Source: Nocardia cerradoensis NBRC 101014
GTDB taxonomy: Bacteria; Actinomycetota; Actinomycetes; Mycobacteriales; Mycobacteriaceae
Direction of reading: 5' to 3'
Assembly: GCF_000308535.1 (NCBI RefSeq)
Contig: NZ_BAFW01000386.1
Location: 1 to 54,313, forward strand
DNA length: 54,313 bases
The notes under the pieces were generated by a model that worked only from the letters and a program-made list of their open reading frames with translations, had not been told where the DNA came from and searched no databases. Shown in pieces: positions 41,503-51,039 of this stretch. Position 1 is the first letter of the stretch. The number at the start of each line of letters is the position of its first letter. A program made the position numbers and the translations under genes.

Positions 41503-42444
41503 TCAGCGCGGAAGATCAAGTGCCGCAGCGCGATAACGACCCGGGGGAGTGCTGTACTCGCGCTTGAATGCCTTGGCGAAGGCGAATTCGGAGGTGTACC
41601 CGACTCGTTGGGCCACAGTGTGCAACGGGGTGTCGTCGGAGCGGAGTAAGCGGCCGGCGAGGGTCATGCGCCACCAGGTCAGATAAGCGAGTGGGGACCG
41701 GCCGACCGTGGCGGTGAAGCGGCGGGAGAAGGCGGCGCGCGATAGACCGCCGAGGGCGCCGAGTTCTTCTACAGTCCAAGGCTTTTCGGGGCTGGTGTGT
41801 ATGGCGCGCAGCGCGGTGGCGACGGGGCGATCGGCCAATGCGGCGGCCCAGCCGTTACGAGGGGTGCCGTCGTCTTCGGTGTCCAACCACCAGGCGCGCA
41901 GAATGTAGAGCAGCAATGTGTCGAGCAGAGACGTGACGATTGCGTCCGAACCGGGCTGGGACTCCTCGAGTTCGGTGCCGAGTAGTTCGACCGCCGCGCG
42001 CAGGGAACGGTGCGCGCCGACTCGGGGGCGCAGATGGACCACGTCGGGCAGATCGGTGAGTAGGGGATGGGCGCGCCGGCGGTCGAGTTGATATGCGCCG
42101 CAGAGCAATAACGTGACGGGCGCGCCCGGTGTGTGCGGGTCGGGTGCCGGTGGTGGCCAGGATCCGTCGGGCAGCGGATTCACCGCTCGAAGCGGCGCGG
42201 ACGGATCGCTGGCCAGTGCGTGGCCCCGGCCGTGCGGCAGAAAGACGATATCGCCGGGGCCGAGCGGAGTGGGCTCACGGTTCTCGATGATCAACCATGC
42301 CGAACCTTGCAGCACGACATGGAAGCCTGTGCCGTCCGACGCGGGGAAACGCATTCCCCACGGGGCCGACTTGTGCTGGCGCGAGGAGTGCGGACGCCCG
42401 GTTCGCATCGTCGCGACGGCATCGCTGAGTACGTCCAAGCCCAT
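41503..42444 (-). CDS. AraC-family transcriptional regulator (cupin type)
   Basis: A 313-residue regulator with an N-terminal cupin-like sensing domain (about 35-190; PLGPGDIVFLPHGRGHAL) and a C-terminal double HTH of the AraC family (about 210-305; LGALGGLSRAAFSRRFTATV, later VAQRVGYTSEFAFAKAFKRE). It is divergent from the quinone-oxidoreductase-like gene at 42545 and probably controls it in response to a small molecule. The start is ATG 42444, with 100 bp between the divergent starts. Confidence 0.87.
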   Translation of the reverse strand: MGLDVLSDAVATMRTGRPHSSRQHKSAPWGMRFPASDGTGFHVVLQGSAWLIIENREPTPLGPGDIVFLPHGRGHALASDPSAPLRAVNPLPDGSWPPPAPDPHTPGAPVTLLLCGAYQLDRRRAHPLLTDLPDVVHLRPRVGAHRSLRAAVELLGTELEESQPGSDAIVTSLLDTLLLYILRAWWLDTEDDGTPRNGWAAALADRPVATALRAIHTSPEKPWTVEELGALGGLSRAAFSRRFTATVGRSPLAYLTWWRMTLAGRLLRSDDTPLHTVAQRVGYTSEFAFAKAFKREYSTPPGRYRAAALDLPR

Positions 42445-42544
42445 ATCCGCATGGTAGCCGCAATCCTCACATCGAGACGAACGGACATTTTCGCGAGACT
42501 TTCACGCATAGATCATCTCTCCGCTGGTGAATAGCGTCAGTGAC

Positions 42545-43546
42545 ATGACAACCGACGCGATTACCGCACGCACCGTCGTCTTCCACGAACTCGGTGACCC
42601 CGAGGTCTTGACCATCGAAAATCTCGACCTGCCGGCGCTCGGACCGAAGGAGGTACTCATCCGCATCGAAGCGCTCGGACTCAACCGGGCGGAGGCCTTA
42701 TTCCGGGCAGGCACCTACTACTACCTGCCGACGCTTCCGGGATCCCGGCTCGGCTACGAATCCTCCGGAGTGATCGAGGCCGTCGGCGATGACGTCACCG
42801 AATACGCTGTGGGAGACAAGGTCTCGACCGGCCCGAATATCGAGATGAGCTCGGCCGGAGTCTATGCCGAGCGGGTGGTGCTGCCGGTGGAGTCGGTGGT
42901 CCCACGCCCGGAGGGCCTCGACGCGGTCACCGGTGCGGCCACCTGGCTGACCTACTCCACCGCCTACGGCGGCATGATCGAAACCGGGGGCCTGCGTCCG
43001 GGCGACCACGTCCTGATCACCGCGGCGTCCAGTGGCGTCGGTATCGCGGCACTACAGACCGCCGCCCGCATCGGCGCCATCCCCATCGCGGTCACCCGAA
43101 CGGGCGAGAAGAGCCGATACCTGCTCGACAACGGGGCGGCGCACGTCATCGCCTCGGCCGATACCGATGTCGTGGCCGAGATCCGACGCGTCACCGACGG
43201 CGTCGGCGCGCAGGTGATCTTCGACGCCGTCGGCGGGCCCGGCCTGGCCGAATTGAGCACGGCCGCAGCGCATAACGGCACGGTCGTCGTCTACGGCTGG
43301 CTCGACCAGCGCCCGATGGCCATGCCCATGAACTGGCCGCTGCGCATTCTCGGTTACGCCAACATGGAACTGTCGGTCACCGCCGACGGCCGTCGGCGGA
43401 TCAACCACTGGATCGCCTCCGGCATCCGCGACGGTGTGTTCCACCCGCACGTCGGCGCGGTCTTCGACGGCCTCGACAGCATCCGCGACGCGCACCGGCT
43501 GATGGAGTCCAGCACCCACACCGGCAAGATCGTCGTCAAACTCTGA
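42545..43546 (+). CDS. Zinc-type alcohol dehydrogenase/quinone oxidoreductase-like enzyme
   Basis: A 333-residue medium-chain dehydrogenase/reductase. It has the GroES-like start (GPKEVLIRIEALGLNRAEAL) and an NADP-binding fold with AASSGVGIAALQTAARIGA, where the motif is the quinone-oxidoreductase form. The catalytic zinc ligands of true alcohol dehydrogenases are missing, so it should reduce quinones or enones with NADPH. ATG 42545 is used; GTG 42527 is possible. Divergence from the AraC regulator suggests induction by an electrophile. Confidence 0.83.
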   Translation: MTTDAITARTVVFHELGDPEVLTIENLDLPALGPKEVLIRIEALGLNRAEALFRAGTYYYLPTLPGSRLGYESSGVIEAVGDDVTEYAVGDKVSTGPNIEMSSAGVYAERVVLPVESVVPRPEGLDAVTGAATWLTYSTAYGGMIETGGLRPGDHVLITAASSGVGIAALQTAARIGAIPIAVTRTGEKSRYLLDNGAAHVIASADTDVVAEIRRVTDGVGAQVIFDAVGGPGLAELSTAAAHNGTVVVYGWLDQRPMAMPMNWPLRILGYANMELSVTADGRRRINHWIASGIRDGVFHPHVGAVFDGLDSIRDAHRLMESSTHTGKIVVKL

Positions 43547-43704
43547 GAAGCCGTTCTTTTCGCCCCGCCGCCGGATTTCCCCGGCAACCGTCATCAGGTC
43601 GCCCGGAAGCACCCTCGGCCTCCGCAAAACTGGTGCGATGTCTGCCCGCAGCCCTTTGAATTGCGGGCTGGACGCCACACCGGGATTGGTCGATCGTCGT
43701 AGGG

Positions 43705-44721
43705 GTGGGCGGAGGGAACACTGCACGAGAGCAACGCCGGTTCGGCCTTCGCGCATGGTGGTTGGGCGGTGCTCTCGTGCTCGTCGCGGCGGTGGTCTTC
43801 CGCGGCTGGTGGTGGGAGCTGTGCGTGCGGTGGTCGCGTGGCCCGCTGCCCGAAGCGAATCTTCTGCTCGGACATTCGGTTCTTTTCTGGGGTCGTCTCG
43901 GGAAAAGTCTTCAGTTCGTAGCCGGTCTGCCAGTGATCTTCGATCTGATCGGCGCTGCCGCGTTGAACGAATTCGGTAGACGGCACGTGAAGCGTCTGAG
44001 TAGAGCGAAAAACAGAATCGCGGCAACCCGCGACGCGGCCCGGTTACTCGAACGCCTGCGCGCACTGGAGTGTCGCGTGAAGTCGGACCTTACGGTTGGG
44101 CAACGAGGACGCGACAACCCGGAGTACGAGTCGCTGCTGGCTTCGCTGGTCGAGACGTTCGACGGCGAGCTCATGTGTGCATCGTGCAAACCTGCCATGC
44201 CCCCGGTCTCGGAGGTCGACGGCATCGTGGTCGTCGGGCCGGACCCGTGTGTATACAAATGGGAATGTGGGCATGGCCAAAAGGTTTTCGAGAGCCGGGT
44301 CGAAGCGGCTTTCATCGACACGCTGGCCGGAAGCGACAAAACTGCGTGGCGTAGTGCCGAATACGTCGACCGGCGGGTGGAGCGAATCGGCTCGGTCCTG
44401 CTGGGAGTCCTCGTCCTCGTCGCCCCGACTTATCTCATTGCCAAGTGGACGGTGGGATCGCACCTGCCAGGGCTCATGGTGGCGATCGCGATCGGGATGG
44501 TGATACTCGCACCGTTGACGTACCTGACCACGGAACCCGATAAACGTCACCGTGCCGGGGCTGTTCTGGCTTGGCTCTGGGCGGCTGTGTGCTGGCTCCC
44601 GGTCCCGATAACTCGTTCGATCGTCTGGGTCATGCACCGCGAACATCCGGCGCATCCTCTTCGCTGGATTGCTTTGGTTCTGTTCATCTTCGGCTCCCTG
44701 CTCGACCTGCTGGCCAGCTAG
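43705..44721 (+). CDS. Membrane protein with cysteine-rich loop
   Basis: A 338-residue protein of unknown function. It has an N-terminal hydrophobic pair (about 18-35 and 58-80), a soluble region (about 85-225) with CASC, a single Cys, and CGHGQ that could form a zinc ribbon, and four C-terminal transmembrane helices (about 228-335). The GTG start at 43705 has no convincing ribosome site, so the true start may differ. Two other genes in the window (35979-36650 and 47080-47952) also combine a cysteine patch with membrane helices. Confidence 0.6.
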   Translation: MGGGNTAREQRRFGLRAWWLGGALVLVAAVVFRGWWWELCVRWSRGPLPEANLLLGHSVLFWGRLGKSLQFVAGLPVIFDLIGAAALNEFGRRHVKRLSRAKNRIAATRDAARLLERLRALECRVKSDLTVGQRGRDNPEYESLLASLVETFDGELMCASCKPAMPPVSEVDGIVVVGPDPCVYKWECGHGQKVFESRVEAAFIDTLAGSDKTAWRSAEYVDRRVERIGSVLLGVLVLVAPTYLIAKWTVGSHLPGLMVAIAIGMVILAPLTYLTTEPDKRHRAGAVLAWLWAAVCWLPVPITRSIVWVMHREHPAHPLRWIALVLFIFGSLLDLLAS

Positions 44722-45261
44722 GTCGAAGGTTTACGGCGGCCGGTCCGGTCCTCGGTGTCGCAATGACGCGAACGACGTCGTAATCGGGGAAAAACCCACG
44801 ACTGAAACCGCGCTCGTAGTAGCCGGGGTAGATGTTTACGTGAACGAAAGGGGACGGAAGTACCAGTTGCCGATTTGGAACTTCGAATCAAAGCCCGGCG
44901 GCGAGCGGCAGGAGCCGCACCGACCTGGGCTGCCCCGGCTGCACTGCCGCGCGTGCCGAACACGCCGTGGAAACGTCGGTGGCCCACTGATCGTCTCTGA
45001 CGAGGTGCCGGGCCAAGGGGCCACTGTCGAAGAAGTCGCCGCTCGATATCACAGACGGGCGCGGCGAGACGGCACGAGTCTCGACCGGACAGCACGCGCC
45101 CGTCCCTCACTGGATCGCTGATGTGGCTCCACCGGTATCCGGATATGGCACGGCGCGTTCTGGCTGGCGAATCTGCCGGGGACAGTGTGGATTCGGTGGC
45201 GCACCCCGATTGCTGTCTCGGAGTAGCCTCGTTGCGGGATGGCAGGCGAAAGGCGAAATGG
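44722..45261. other. Gap containing a CYTH/CHAD gene 5' relic
   Basis: No intact gene is supported. Bases 44798-44874 are a diverged copy of the promoter-proximal region and first codons of the CYTH/CHAD gene. The rest shows no homology signal I recognise. Confidence 0.5.
44798..44874 (+). pseudogene. Broken copy of the CYTH/CHAD gene 5' end
   Basis: Matches 48197-48279 in the same orientation, including upstream sequence (ACGACT, AAACCGC, GTAGCCGG) and the coding part (ACGTGAACGAAAGGG onward). Translation gives VNERGRKYQLP against VNERERKYQLP in the intact gene. The ATG is lost and the ExExK signature is broken by Glu to Gly, so it is not functional. Confidence 0.7.
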
Positions 45262-45594
45262 ATGTCCAGCGGGATTGGGAATATGTTCAGCGTCTACGGG
45301 CGAATGACCGCCCTGCCCGGGCGGCGTGACGAGTTGATCGCGGTGCTGCTCGCCGGATTTCGCGCGGGCGGTGACGACAGCGGCCTGCTCCACTACAGCA
45401 TCAACACCGCATTCGACGACCCGGACACGATCTGGCTGACCCAGCTGTGGCGGGATAAGGAAGCACACGACGTCACCACCCGGTCCGAGCCGGTCGCGGC
45501 GGTCTCCCGCCAGGTTCCGCCGCTCCTTGCTCAGCAGCCCGAAGGAGGTTACGGCCACGCCGTCCATGTCGGCGGTCGAATCGCCGAGGGGTGA
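45262..45594 (+). CDS. Antibiotic biosynthesis monooxygenase (ABM)-domain protein
   Basis: A 110-residue dimeric alpha/beta-barrel type protein: VYGRMTALPGRRDELIAVLL at the start and IWLTQLWRDKEAHDVTTRSE near the end are typical of the ABM family, which includes quinone-forming monooxygenases and haem-degrading enzymes. Most members of this size have no known substrate. ATG 45262 has GAAAGG eight bases before it; ATG 45283 is an alternative. Confidence 0.75.
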   Translation: MSSGIGNMFSVYGRMTALPGRRDELIAVLLAGFRAGGDDSGLLHYSINTAFDDPDTIWLTQLWRDKEAHDVTTRSEPVAAVSRQVPPLLAQQPEGGYGHAVHVGGRIAEG

Positions 45595-45637
45595 TCGTTG
45601 TCGCCACGGCCTCGTCGACGGACCGAATGCTGTTCCG

Positions 45638-46966
45638 ATGCAGAAGGTTTGGATCGAATACGAAGACTCGAGGGGGCCAGCTGCTGTGTTGAGCTGGGAT
45701 GAGTTCGGTTCAGCTCTGGCCGCGGAGTTGGCGGGGCTGCCTGTTGGCGCGCTGATGGTGATCGAGGAAAGAGGTGAGTTCGGTCGCTACGTTCAGTTCG
45801 TTCACATGGACGACAACCTGTATGCCGAGCTGATGAGTGACCGGAATCCCGCCGTCACGCAGGCGCAGACACCTGAGCAATGTCAGCTGATTGCTGGACT
45901 CGGATGGCGGGAGCCCGGAACTAGCCCGGAAAGTGATTCGAATTGGTGGACGGCGCTGAAGTGTCCGATCCGCACGGCGGACTATCGTCGCCTGGCCACG
46001 ATGGTGGTCTCAGGCCTGCGGGATGGGCTGGGAATGTCGAGCCCGGGAGACCTGACCTATCGAGCATGGAACTCTCTTGAAGGCAATCTTCCATTGGAAG
46101 TGTCCGGTCTGGATATCGCCCGGGCTCCCGAACCGCCGCTAGCGCGGGGCGCGGCGTGGCCACCAAGCGCTGACTACTCCCCGTTGACCTCCCTCTGTTC
46201 GGTCGGTCCGTCAGCACTTCGGGGGGAGGACGCCTCGGACGAATCGGCCGATAACTCTGCGTCGAGTGCCCTTGCACCCGAGGGTATTTGGGAGCCGCCC
46301 CCGCTTCCTGGCGACTCTTCCTCGGTCGGCGGTAGTCTCACCGACTGTCGTGGCTCTTCGGACTACCTCAGGTCGCCACCGTTCAACCCGCCTGCGCCGC
46401 CGGCCGACCTGTCGGAAATGACGTCGTCGGAACTCGTTGAGTTCGTCCGATGGATCCGGAACCTGGCGTGGGGCTGGAACATCTACGACATCGGGAGCGT
46501 GATCACTGCTGCCGGACTCATCGACCTCGTGGACCTGAACCCGGACGGTATTGCGTTTACCAGCAACTACAGCACCGGACGTTTCTATCTCGACTTCTGC
46601 GGCGAGAGGGTCGCGTACTTCGACGCTCCCGTCGCCAACCTTCCGGACTTCGAACACGATGGCACCCGCCTCCGCAATGCCATGGCGCGGATGACTGATG
46701 CACTGACCGCCGAATACGGTAAGCCAATGGAACTCCCCGCACCGGTCGGTCTCGAGAGGTACGGGCCTTACATGGAGTGGGTGGGCGCCGAAAACACGGT
46801 GACGTTGTCGCGTGACGCGCTATCCGTGCGGGCGGTGTTCCGACTCAACGAAGGGGCGACGGTCGTGTGCGGCGAGGACGAGCATGCGCGCCGGGTCGCC
46901 CTCTTCGGCAGACCGCTGACCGGTGACGACTTACGTCTCCGGTGGACGGACAGCGGCTCTTCGTAG
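45638..46966 (+). CDS. TY-Chap-like domain protein with second unknown domain
   Basis: A 442-residue soluble protein with two parts. Residues about 1-150 (LSWDEFGSALAAELAGLPVG and GRYVQFVHMDD) match the TY-Chap domain, related to type III secretion chaperones and common next to actinobacterial ESX or toxin genes. A long Ser/Pro/Ala-rich linker follows (about 165-255), then a second domain (about 257-435) that may be DUF6301-like. The ATG at 45638 lacks a clear ribosome site. No secretion genes adjoin, so a chaperone or immunity role is only a possibility. Confidence 0.55.
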   Translation: MQKVWIEYEDSRGPAAVLSWDEFGSALAAELAGLPVGALMVIEERGEFGRYVQFVHMDDNLYAELMSDRNPAVTQAQTPEQCQLIAGLGWREPGTSPESDSNWWTALKCPIRTADYRRLATMVVSGLRDGLGMSSPGDLTYRAWNSLEGNLPLEVSGLDIARAPEPPLARGAAWPPSADYSPLTSLCSVGPSALRGEDASDESADNSASSALAPEGIWEPPPLPGDSSSVGGSLTDCRGSSDYLRSPPFNPPAPPADLSEMTSSELVEFVRWIRNLAWGWNIYDIGSVITAAGLIDLVDLNPDGIAFTSNYSTGRFYLDFCGERVAYFDAPVANLPDFEHDGTRLRNAMARMTDALTAEYGKPMELPAPVGLERYGPYMEWVGAENTVTLSRDALSVRAVFRLNEGATVVCGEDEHARRVALFGRPLTGDDLRLRWTDSGSS

Positions 46967-47079
46967 TAGTTCGTCGGTATGGCCGATCTGGTCCCGAATG
47001 CCACACAGCGTGGCCCCATCCAGGGAATAATCGGGGAAGTCGTTGCGTGACAAGGCATGTGAATGACGGGGGTGGTGTG

Positions 47080-47952
47080 ATGAACGACTATCTGTCTCTA
47101 CTTCCATCGACTTTGCAGTGGATTTCCAGGCAACTCGACTCGGTGTCGCCGATACCGTGGCCGCTGTGGATCGGTGGGTTGTTTCCGGTCTACGTGGCCG
47201 TCGTATCGGTGTTGCTCTGGTTTCTGCGCGGTTCGGTGTGGCCGGTTCAGTGCGCTTATCCGCGGACGAGCAAGGGGCGACCGTGCCGCAATTGGGTGCC
47301 GGGCGAGTGGATGCGTTGTCGTCACCACAATCGCCGTGTCAGATATCGGTACGGGCACGAGGTGGTGAAACTGCAACGCTGGCAGACCCTGACCAGGGGA
47401 AACAAGATCGTGGATCGGCCGGAGGTCGGCGTGGGAGCACTGAGGCTGCGCCCTGCGAACGCGACGCTGCTGTACGAGAGAGGTTACGCCAGACCACCTT
47501 TGGCGGTGGTCCGGTTGCTGCCGGACAAGCTCCGTGCCGGGCTGCGACGGCTCGGTGAGGCGCGCTGGAGCAAGCCGGCGCAGCCTGAGGAAGCTGCGCG
47601 GCCCGACCACCAGTCCTACGAATTGATCGCCACGGAACGGCGGACCGATATCGCGAAGGGGCTGAATCAGGTGGTCCGGGCAACTCAGTTCGCGACGGTC
47701 GCCTTCTGTGTCGCCATCGTGTTCACCATCGTCGCGACTGTGCTCCGAGACACCGCCCAAACCGTTCTCCAATATGTGGCGACGCTGGGATTCGTATTGG
47801 CCTGGGCTGCAACCAGTGCGGGAGTTTACGGGCGAAGCGAAACCTGGCTCAAAGGCGCGTGCCTCAAGTCTCTGAAGTGGTGGGCGGGTATCTTCGTCCC
47901 GGTGGGGCTATTGAATCTTGCCTTCACGGTCATGAACAAATCCCCCGCATAG
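47080..47952 (+). CDS. Membrane protein with CxxP/CRNW/CRHH zinc-knuckle-like motif
   Basis: A 290-residue protein with one N-terminal transmembrane helix (about 28-49), a soluble segment in which Cys and His residues (CAYP, GRPCRNW, RCRHHN at about 58-84) could bind zinc, and three C-terminal helices (about 205-285). The function is unknown. The ATG at 47080 follows GGGGGTGG. It is in line with the CYTH/CHAD gene downstream, with 280 bp between them. Confidence 0.6.
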   Translation: MNDYLSLLPSTLQWISRQLDSVSPIPWPLWIGGLFPVYVAVVSVLLWFLRGSVWPVQCAYPRTSKGRPCRNWVPGEWMRCRHHNRRVRYRYGHEVVKLQRWQTLTRGNKIVDRPEVGVGALRLRPANATLLYERGYARPPLAVVRLLPDKLRAGLRRLGEARWSKPAQPEEAARPDHQSYELIATERRTDIAKGLNQVVRATQFATVAFCVAIVFTIVATVLRDTAQTVLQYVATLGFVLAWAATSAGVYGRSETWLKGACLKSLKWWAGIFVPVGLLNLAFTVMNKSPA

Positions 47953-48232
47953 CGCCGCAAATCCAGGGAACGGCTGCCCCGGGCGACGCGGGGTGCTGTG
48001 CCAGGAAGTGTCCTGTCGACCGTCTGTCGAGTCGCCGTCTGCCACCAGGCGGGGCCCCCACCCCGGCCAGACCGTCGACCTCAGGAATCAGCGCGTGTCT
48101 CTCGGCGATGGATCCGTGCGTGCGGAGGTGGGGCGGAGGTGACGGTCGCAGACGTTCGTTCTGAGACATTCGAGGGTGCAGCTCACCGAGCAATTCACGA
48201 CTAAAACCGCCCATTCGTGGTAGCCGGACGGT

Positions 48233-49594
48233 ATGGCCACGCACGTGAACGAAAGGGAACGGAAGTACCAGTTGCCGATCACGGGTGGGGTGCCGCTGGA
48301 TGATATGCCCGGTATGACCCTGGACCCGCTGACCGAGGAGCAGGTGCTGGACGCCGTCTACCACGACACCGCGGATCTGCGGTTGGCGCACAAGGGAATC
48401 ACGCTTCGGCGCCGGACCGGTGGGGACGATGCGGGGTGGCATGTGAAGGTGCCGCTGGGGGAGGATACCCGTGAAGAGATTCAGGTCCCGCTGGGGCGCG
48501 GGGGCAAGTCGGCGCCGCAGGAGCTGACCGACATGCTCGCGGGGATCACCAGGGGCCGGCCGCTCGCGCCGGTCGCGCATATTCGGACGAAACGGCGGAA
48601 ATGGCGGCTGCTGGACGATCGGGGCGACGTCGCGGCGGAGATCGTCGCCGACAGCGTGTCGGGTCAGACGCTCGGCGAGTCGTCGTCGGTGATGTCGTGG
48701 GAGGAGATCGAGGTCGAGTTGACCGGCGGTGGTCCGGATGTGTTCGACAGCGTCGAGAAGAGACTGGGTAAGCCCTCGGACGCGCCGCCGAAGGCGCTGC
48801 GCGTCCTCGGTGTCCGCACGACGCAGCGTCCACCCGAGCGGGGTCTGCAGGGCTATATGCGCAAGCAGGCGGACAAGATGATCGAGCAGGACATCCTGAT
48901 TCGGCGCCACAGCCCCGACTCGATACACCAGATGCGGGTCGCCGGTCGCCGCCTGCGCAGCATCCTGCAGGCCTTCAAGGGCTCGCGGGATCTGCGCAAC
49001 GAGTTGAAGTGGCTGTCCGGCGTCCTCGGCGATATGCGTGACCTCGAGGTTCTGCACGACCACCTGGTCGCGGAGGTCAGGGCCTTGCCGGACGAACTGG
49101 TGATCGGCGAGGTGCGCCGGCGGCTGACCGAGTCGTTCGTCCCACGCCGATCGGCGGCCCGCACCGACGTGCTCGAGGCGATGAACAGTGAACGATATTT
49201 CGCGCTGCTGGACTGCCTGGAAACCAGCCACCGACTCCCGCTGAACCGCAAGAAGGGCAAGGGGCTGCGCAAGACCCGTCGCCGCGTCGACCGCGCCGTC
49301 GACGCCATCGGCCGGCTCGGCACCGATCGCGGCCTGCACGAGGTGCGCAAGGCGGCGAAACGCACCCGCTACGCGGCCGAGGCGACCGGCAAGAAGAAGC
49401 TGGCCCGCCGCATGAAGAAGTTGCAGAAGTCCCTCGGCGTCCACCAGGACGCGGTCGTCGCGCGCGCCGAAGTACGCAATCTCGGCGTCCAGGCACACCT
49501 GGCGGGTGAGAACGCCTTCACCTACGGCTTGCTGTACGGCAGGGAGGTACAGCGCGCCGAGAAGGTGCGGCAATCGCTGCGGCTCGGAGAGTGA
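48233..49594 (+). CDS. CYTH and CHAD domain protein
   Basis: A 453-residue protein. The N-terminal CYTH domain (about 1-195) opens with the ExExK signature ERERK and includes further strands with charged tunnel residues (THIRTKRRKW-like); CYTH enzymes hydrolyse triphosphates. The C-terminal CHAD domain (about 205-450) is helical with conserved basic and His residues (HQMRVAGRRLRSILQAF, HEVRKAAKRTRYAAEA) and binds polyphosphate. The pair suggests action on polyphosphate granules. ATG 48233 has no clear ribosome site. A broken copy of its start lies at 44798-44874. Confidence 0.88.
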   Translation: MATHVNERERKYQLPITGGVPLDDMPGMTLDPLTEEQVLDAVYHDTADLRLAHKGITLRRRTGGDDAGWHVKVPLGEDTREEIQVPLGRGGKSAPQELTDMLAGITRGRPLAPVAHIRTKRRKWRLLDDRGDVAAEIVADSVSGQTLGESSSVMSWEEIEVELTGGGPDVFDSVEKRLGKPSDAPPKALRVLGVRTTQRPPERGLQGYMRKQADKMIEQDILIRRHSPDSIHQMRVAGRRLRSILQAFKGSRDLRNELKWLSGVLGDMRDLEVLHDHLVAEVRALPDELVIGEVRRRLTESFVPRRSAARTDVLEAMNSERYFALLDCLETSHRLPLNRKKGKGLRKTRRRVDRAVDAIGRLGTDRGLHEVRKAAKRTRYAAEATGKKKLARRMKKLQKSLGVHQDAVVARAEVRNLGVQAHLAGENAFTYGLLYGREVQRAEKVRQSLRLGE

Positions 49595-49615
49595 CAGGTC
49601 CGAAAACTAGGCGCA

Positions 49616-50572
49616 TCAGACGTCGGGGTCCGCGAAGCGTGCGATGGCGCGGGCAATCGCGTCGCTCATGGCGGGGCTACCGGTGTGGCCGGAGTCGTCG
49701 ATGACGTGCAGGCGGGCGTCGGGCCAGACTTTCGCCAGTTCCCAGGCGGTTTCCAGGGGCGCGCTGAGATCGAGGCGGCCGTGGATCAGTTCACCGGGGA
49801 TTCCGGCCAGCCGCCCGGCCTCGCGCAGCAGCACACCTTCGTCGAGCCACGCCGCATGGGCGAAGTAGTGGGTGCAGATCCGGACGAAGGTGAGCATCGC
49901 GGTGTCGGGCTTGGCGCTGTATTGCCCTGGGCGGCCGAGGGATTCGTGAGCGATCACCGCGTCCTCCCAGCGACGCCACTCGATCGCGGCACTGCGGCGG
50001 ATCTCCGGGTCCGGGTGTTCGAGTAGCTGCCGGTAACCGTCGACCAGGTCACCGTCGCCGGGCAGCCCGGCCCGGAATCGCTCCCATTCGACGGGCAGCA
50101 GCCGTGCGACACCCTTGTACAGCCAGTCGATTTCGCGTCGGCGGGTGGTGGTGATGCCGACCAGCACGATCCCGGTGACCCGCTCCGGGTATCGCTCGGC
50201 GTAGGCGAGGATGAGCGTCGATCCCCACGACCCGCCGTACAGCAGCCAGCGGTCGATGCCGAGATGGATGCGCAGCCGCTCCATGTCCGCGATGAGGTGC
50301 TCGGTGGTGTTCACCGCCATGTCGGTGTCCGGGTCGGCGGCGCTCGGAACGCTCCGGCCGCAACCGCGCTGGTCGAACTGCACGATCCGGAAAATGTTCG
50401 GGTCGAACGACTTTCGTGGTCCGGGACTGCTGCCGCTGCCCGGCCCGCCGTGTACCACCAGTACCGGCCGGCCCGCGGGATTGCCGCTGGTGCACCAGTA
50501 CACCCGATTTCCCTGGCCGACCTCGAGCAGGCCGTCGGCGTACGGGTCGATCGGGGGAAAGGTCGTCGGCAC
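49616..50572 (-). CDS. pip: Prolyl aminopeptidase
   Basis: A 318-residue alpha/beta hydrolase of peptidase family S33. HGGPG (41-45) is the oxyanion motif, DQRGCGRS (67-74) is characteristic of proline iminopeptidases, GGSWGS carries nucleophile Ser115, and GRLDLSAP and DDSGHTG carry the acid and His. It removes N-terminal proline from peptides in the cytoplasm. The start is GTG at 50572. It lies 42 bp downstream of the small gene at 50615-50953, in the same orientation. Confidence 0.9.
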   Translation of the reverse strand: MPTTFPPIDPYADGLLEVGQGNRVYWCTSGNPAGRPVLVVHGGPGSGSSPGPRKSFDPNIFRIVQFDQRGCGRSVPSAADPDTDMAVNTTEHLIADMERLRIHLGIDRWLLYGGSWGSTLILAYAERYPERVTGIVLVGITTTRRREIDWLYKGVARLLPVEWERFRAGLPGDGDLVDGYRQLLEHPDPEIRRSAAIEWRRWEDAVIAHESLGRPGQYSAKPDTAMLTFVRICTHYFAHAAWLDEGVLLREAGRLAGIPGELIHGRLDLSAPLETAWELAKVWPDARLHVIDDSGHTGSPAMSDAIARAIARFADPDV

Positions 50573-50614
50573 GGTTGCCGAGGTTAGCGGAACAGCGGTC
50601 TCGGCGTCGACGAC

Positions 50615-50953
50615 TCAGTCCGGGATCAGGGCGTACACCTGCACGACGAATTCCTGTGTCGTGCCGGAAGGGTCGGCGATGTAGAAACCGCGGCGCGACA
50701 ACGACTTCCGTTCCAGCGGCATGCGGGTTCTGCCGCCGGAGACGATGTTCGAGAGGACGCGCTGGTCGTAGTTGGCCCGGACGTCGACCATCACGCTGAA
50801 CTTGATCACTTCGGTGCCGGGACCGGTCCGCCAGAGCAGTTCTTCCGCCTCCGCCGGCACGGACGCGAACGAGAAGTTGTCACTCGCTCGCGCCTTCTGA
50901 TTGCGCCGAGGCTGTGGATCCGACCGGACTTCGGCGACCAAGACCTCTCGCAT
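50615..50953 (-). CDS. Hypothetical protein
   Basis: A 112-residue soluble protein of no recognised family. It is rich in Arg and Ser, with probable strands (EVIKFSVMVDVRANYDQRVL, then RGFYIADPSGTTQEFVVQVY). GGGAGGG lies six bases before the ATG at 50953, an unusually good ribosome site here, which supports it as a real gene. It precedes the prolyl aminopeptidase. Confidence 0.6.
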   Translation of the reverse strand: MREVLVAEVRSDPQPRRNQKARASDNFSFASVPAEAEELLWRTGPGTEVIKFSVMVDVRANYDQRVLSNIVSGGRTRMPLERKSLSRRGFYIADPSGTTQEFVVQVYALIPD

Positions 50954-51039
50954 CGCTGCCCTCCCTGTATGTCTTGTGCCGCTTCGGGGATGTCCTCGAA
51001 TCTTAGCGGCTGCGGCTGTCCGATCGCCGGTTCGTGATG

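Noticed and set aside
47930..49573. 547-residue open frame on the minus strand
   Set aside because: Antisense to the CYTH/CHAD gene; its composition mirrors the coding frame and no domain is seen.
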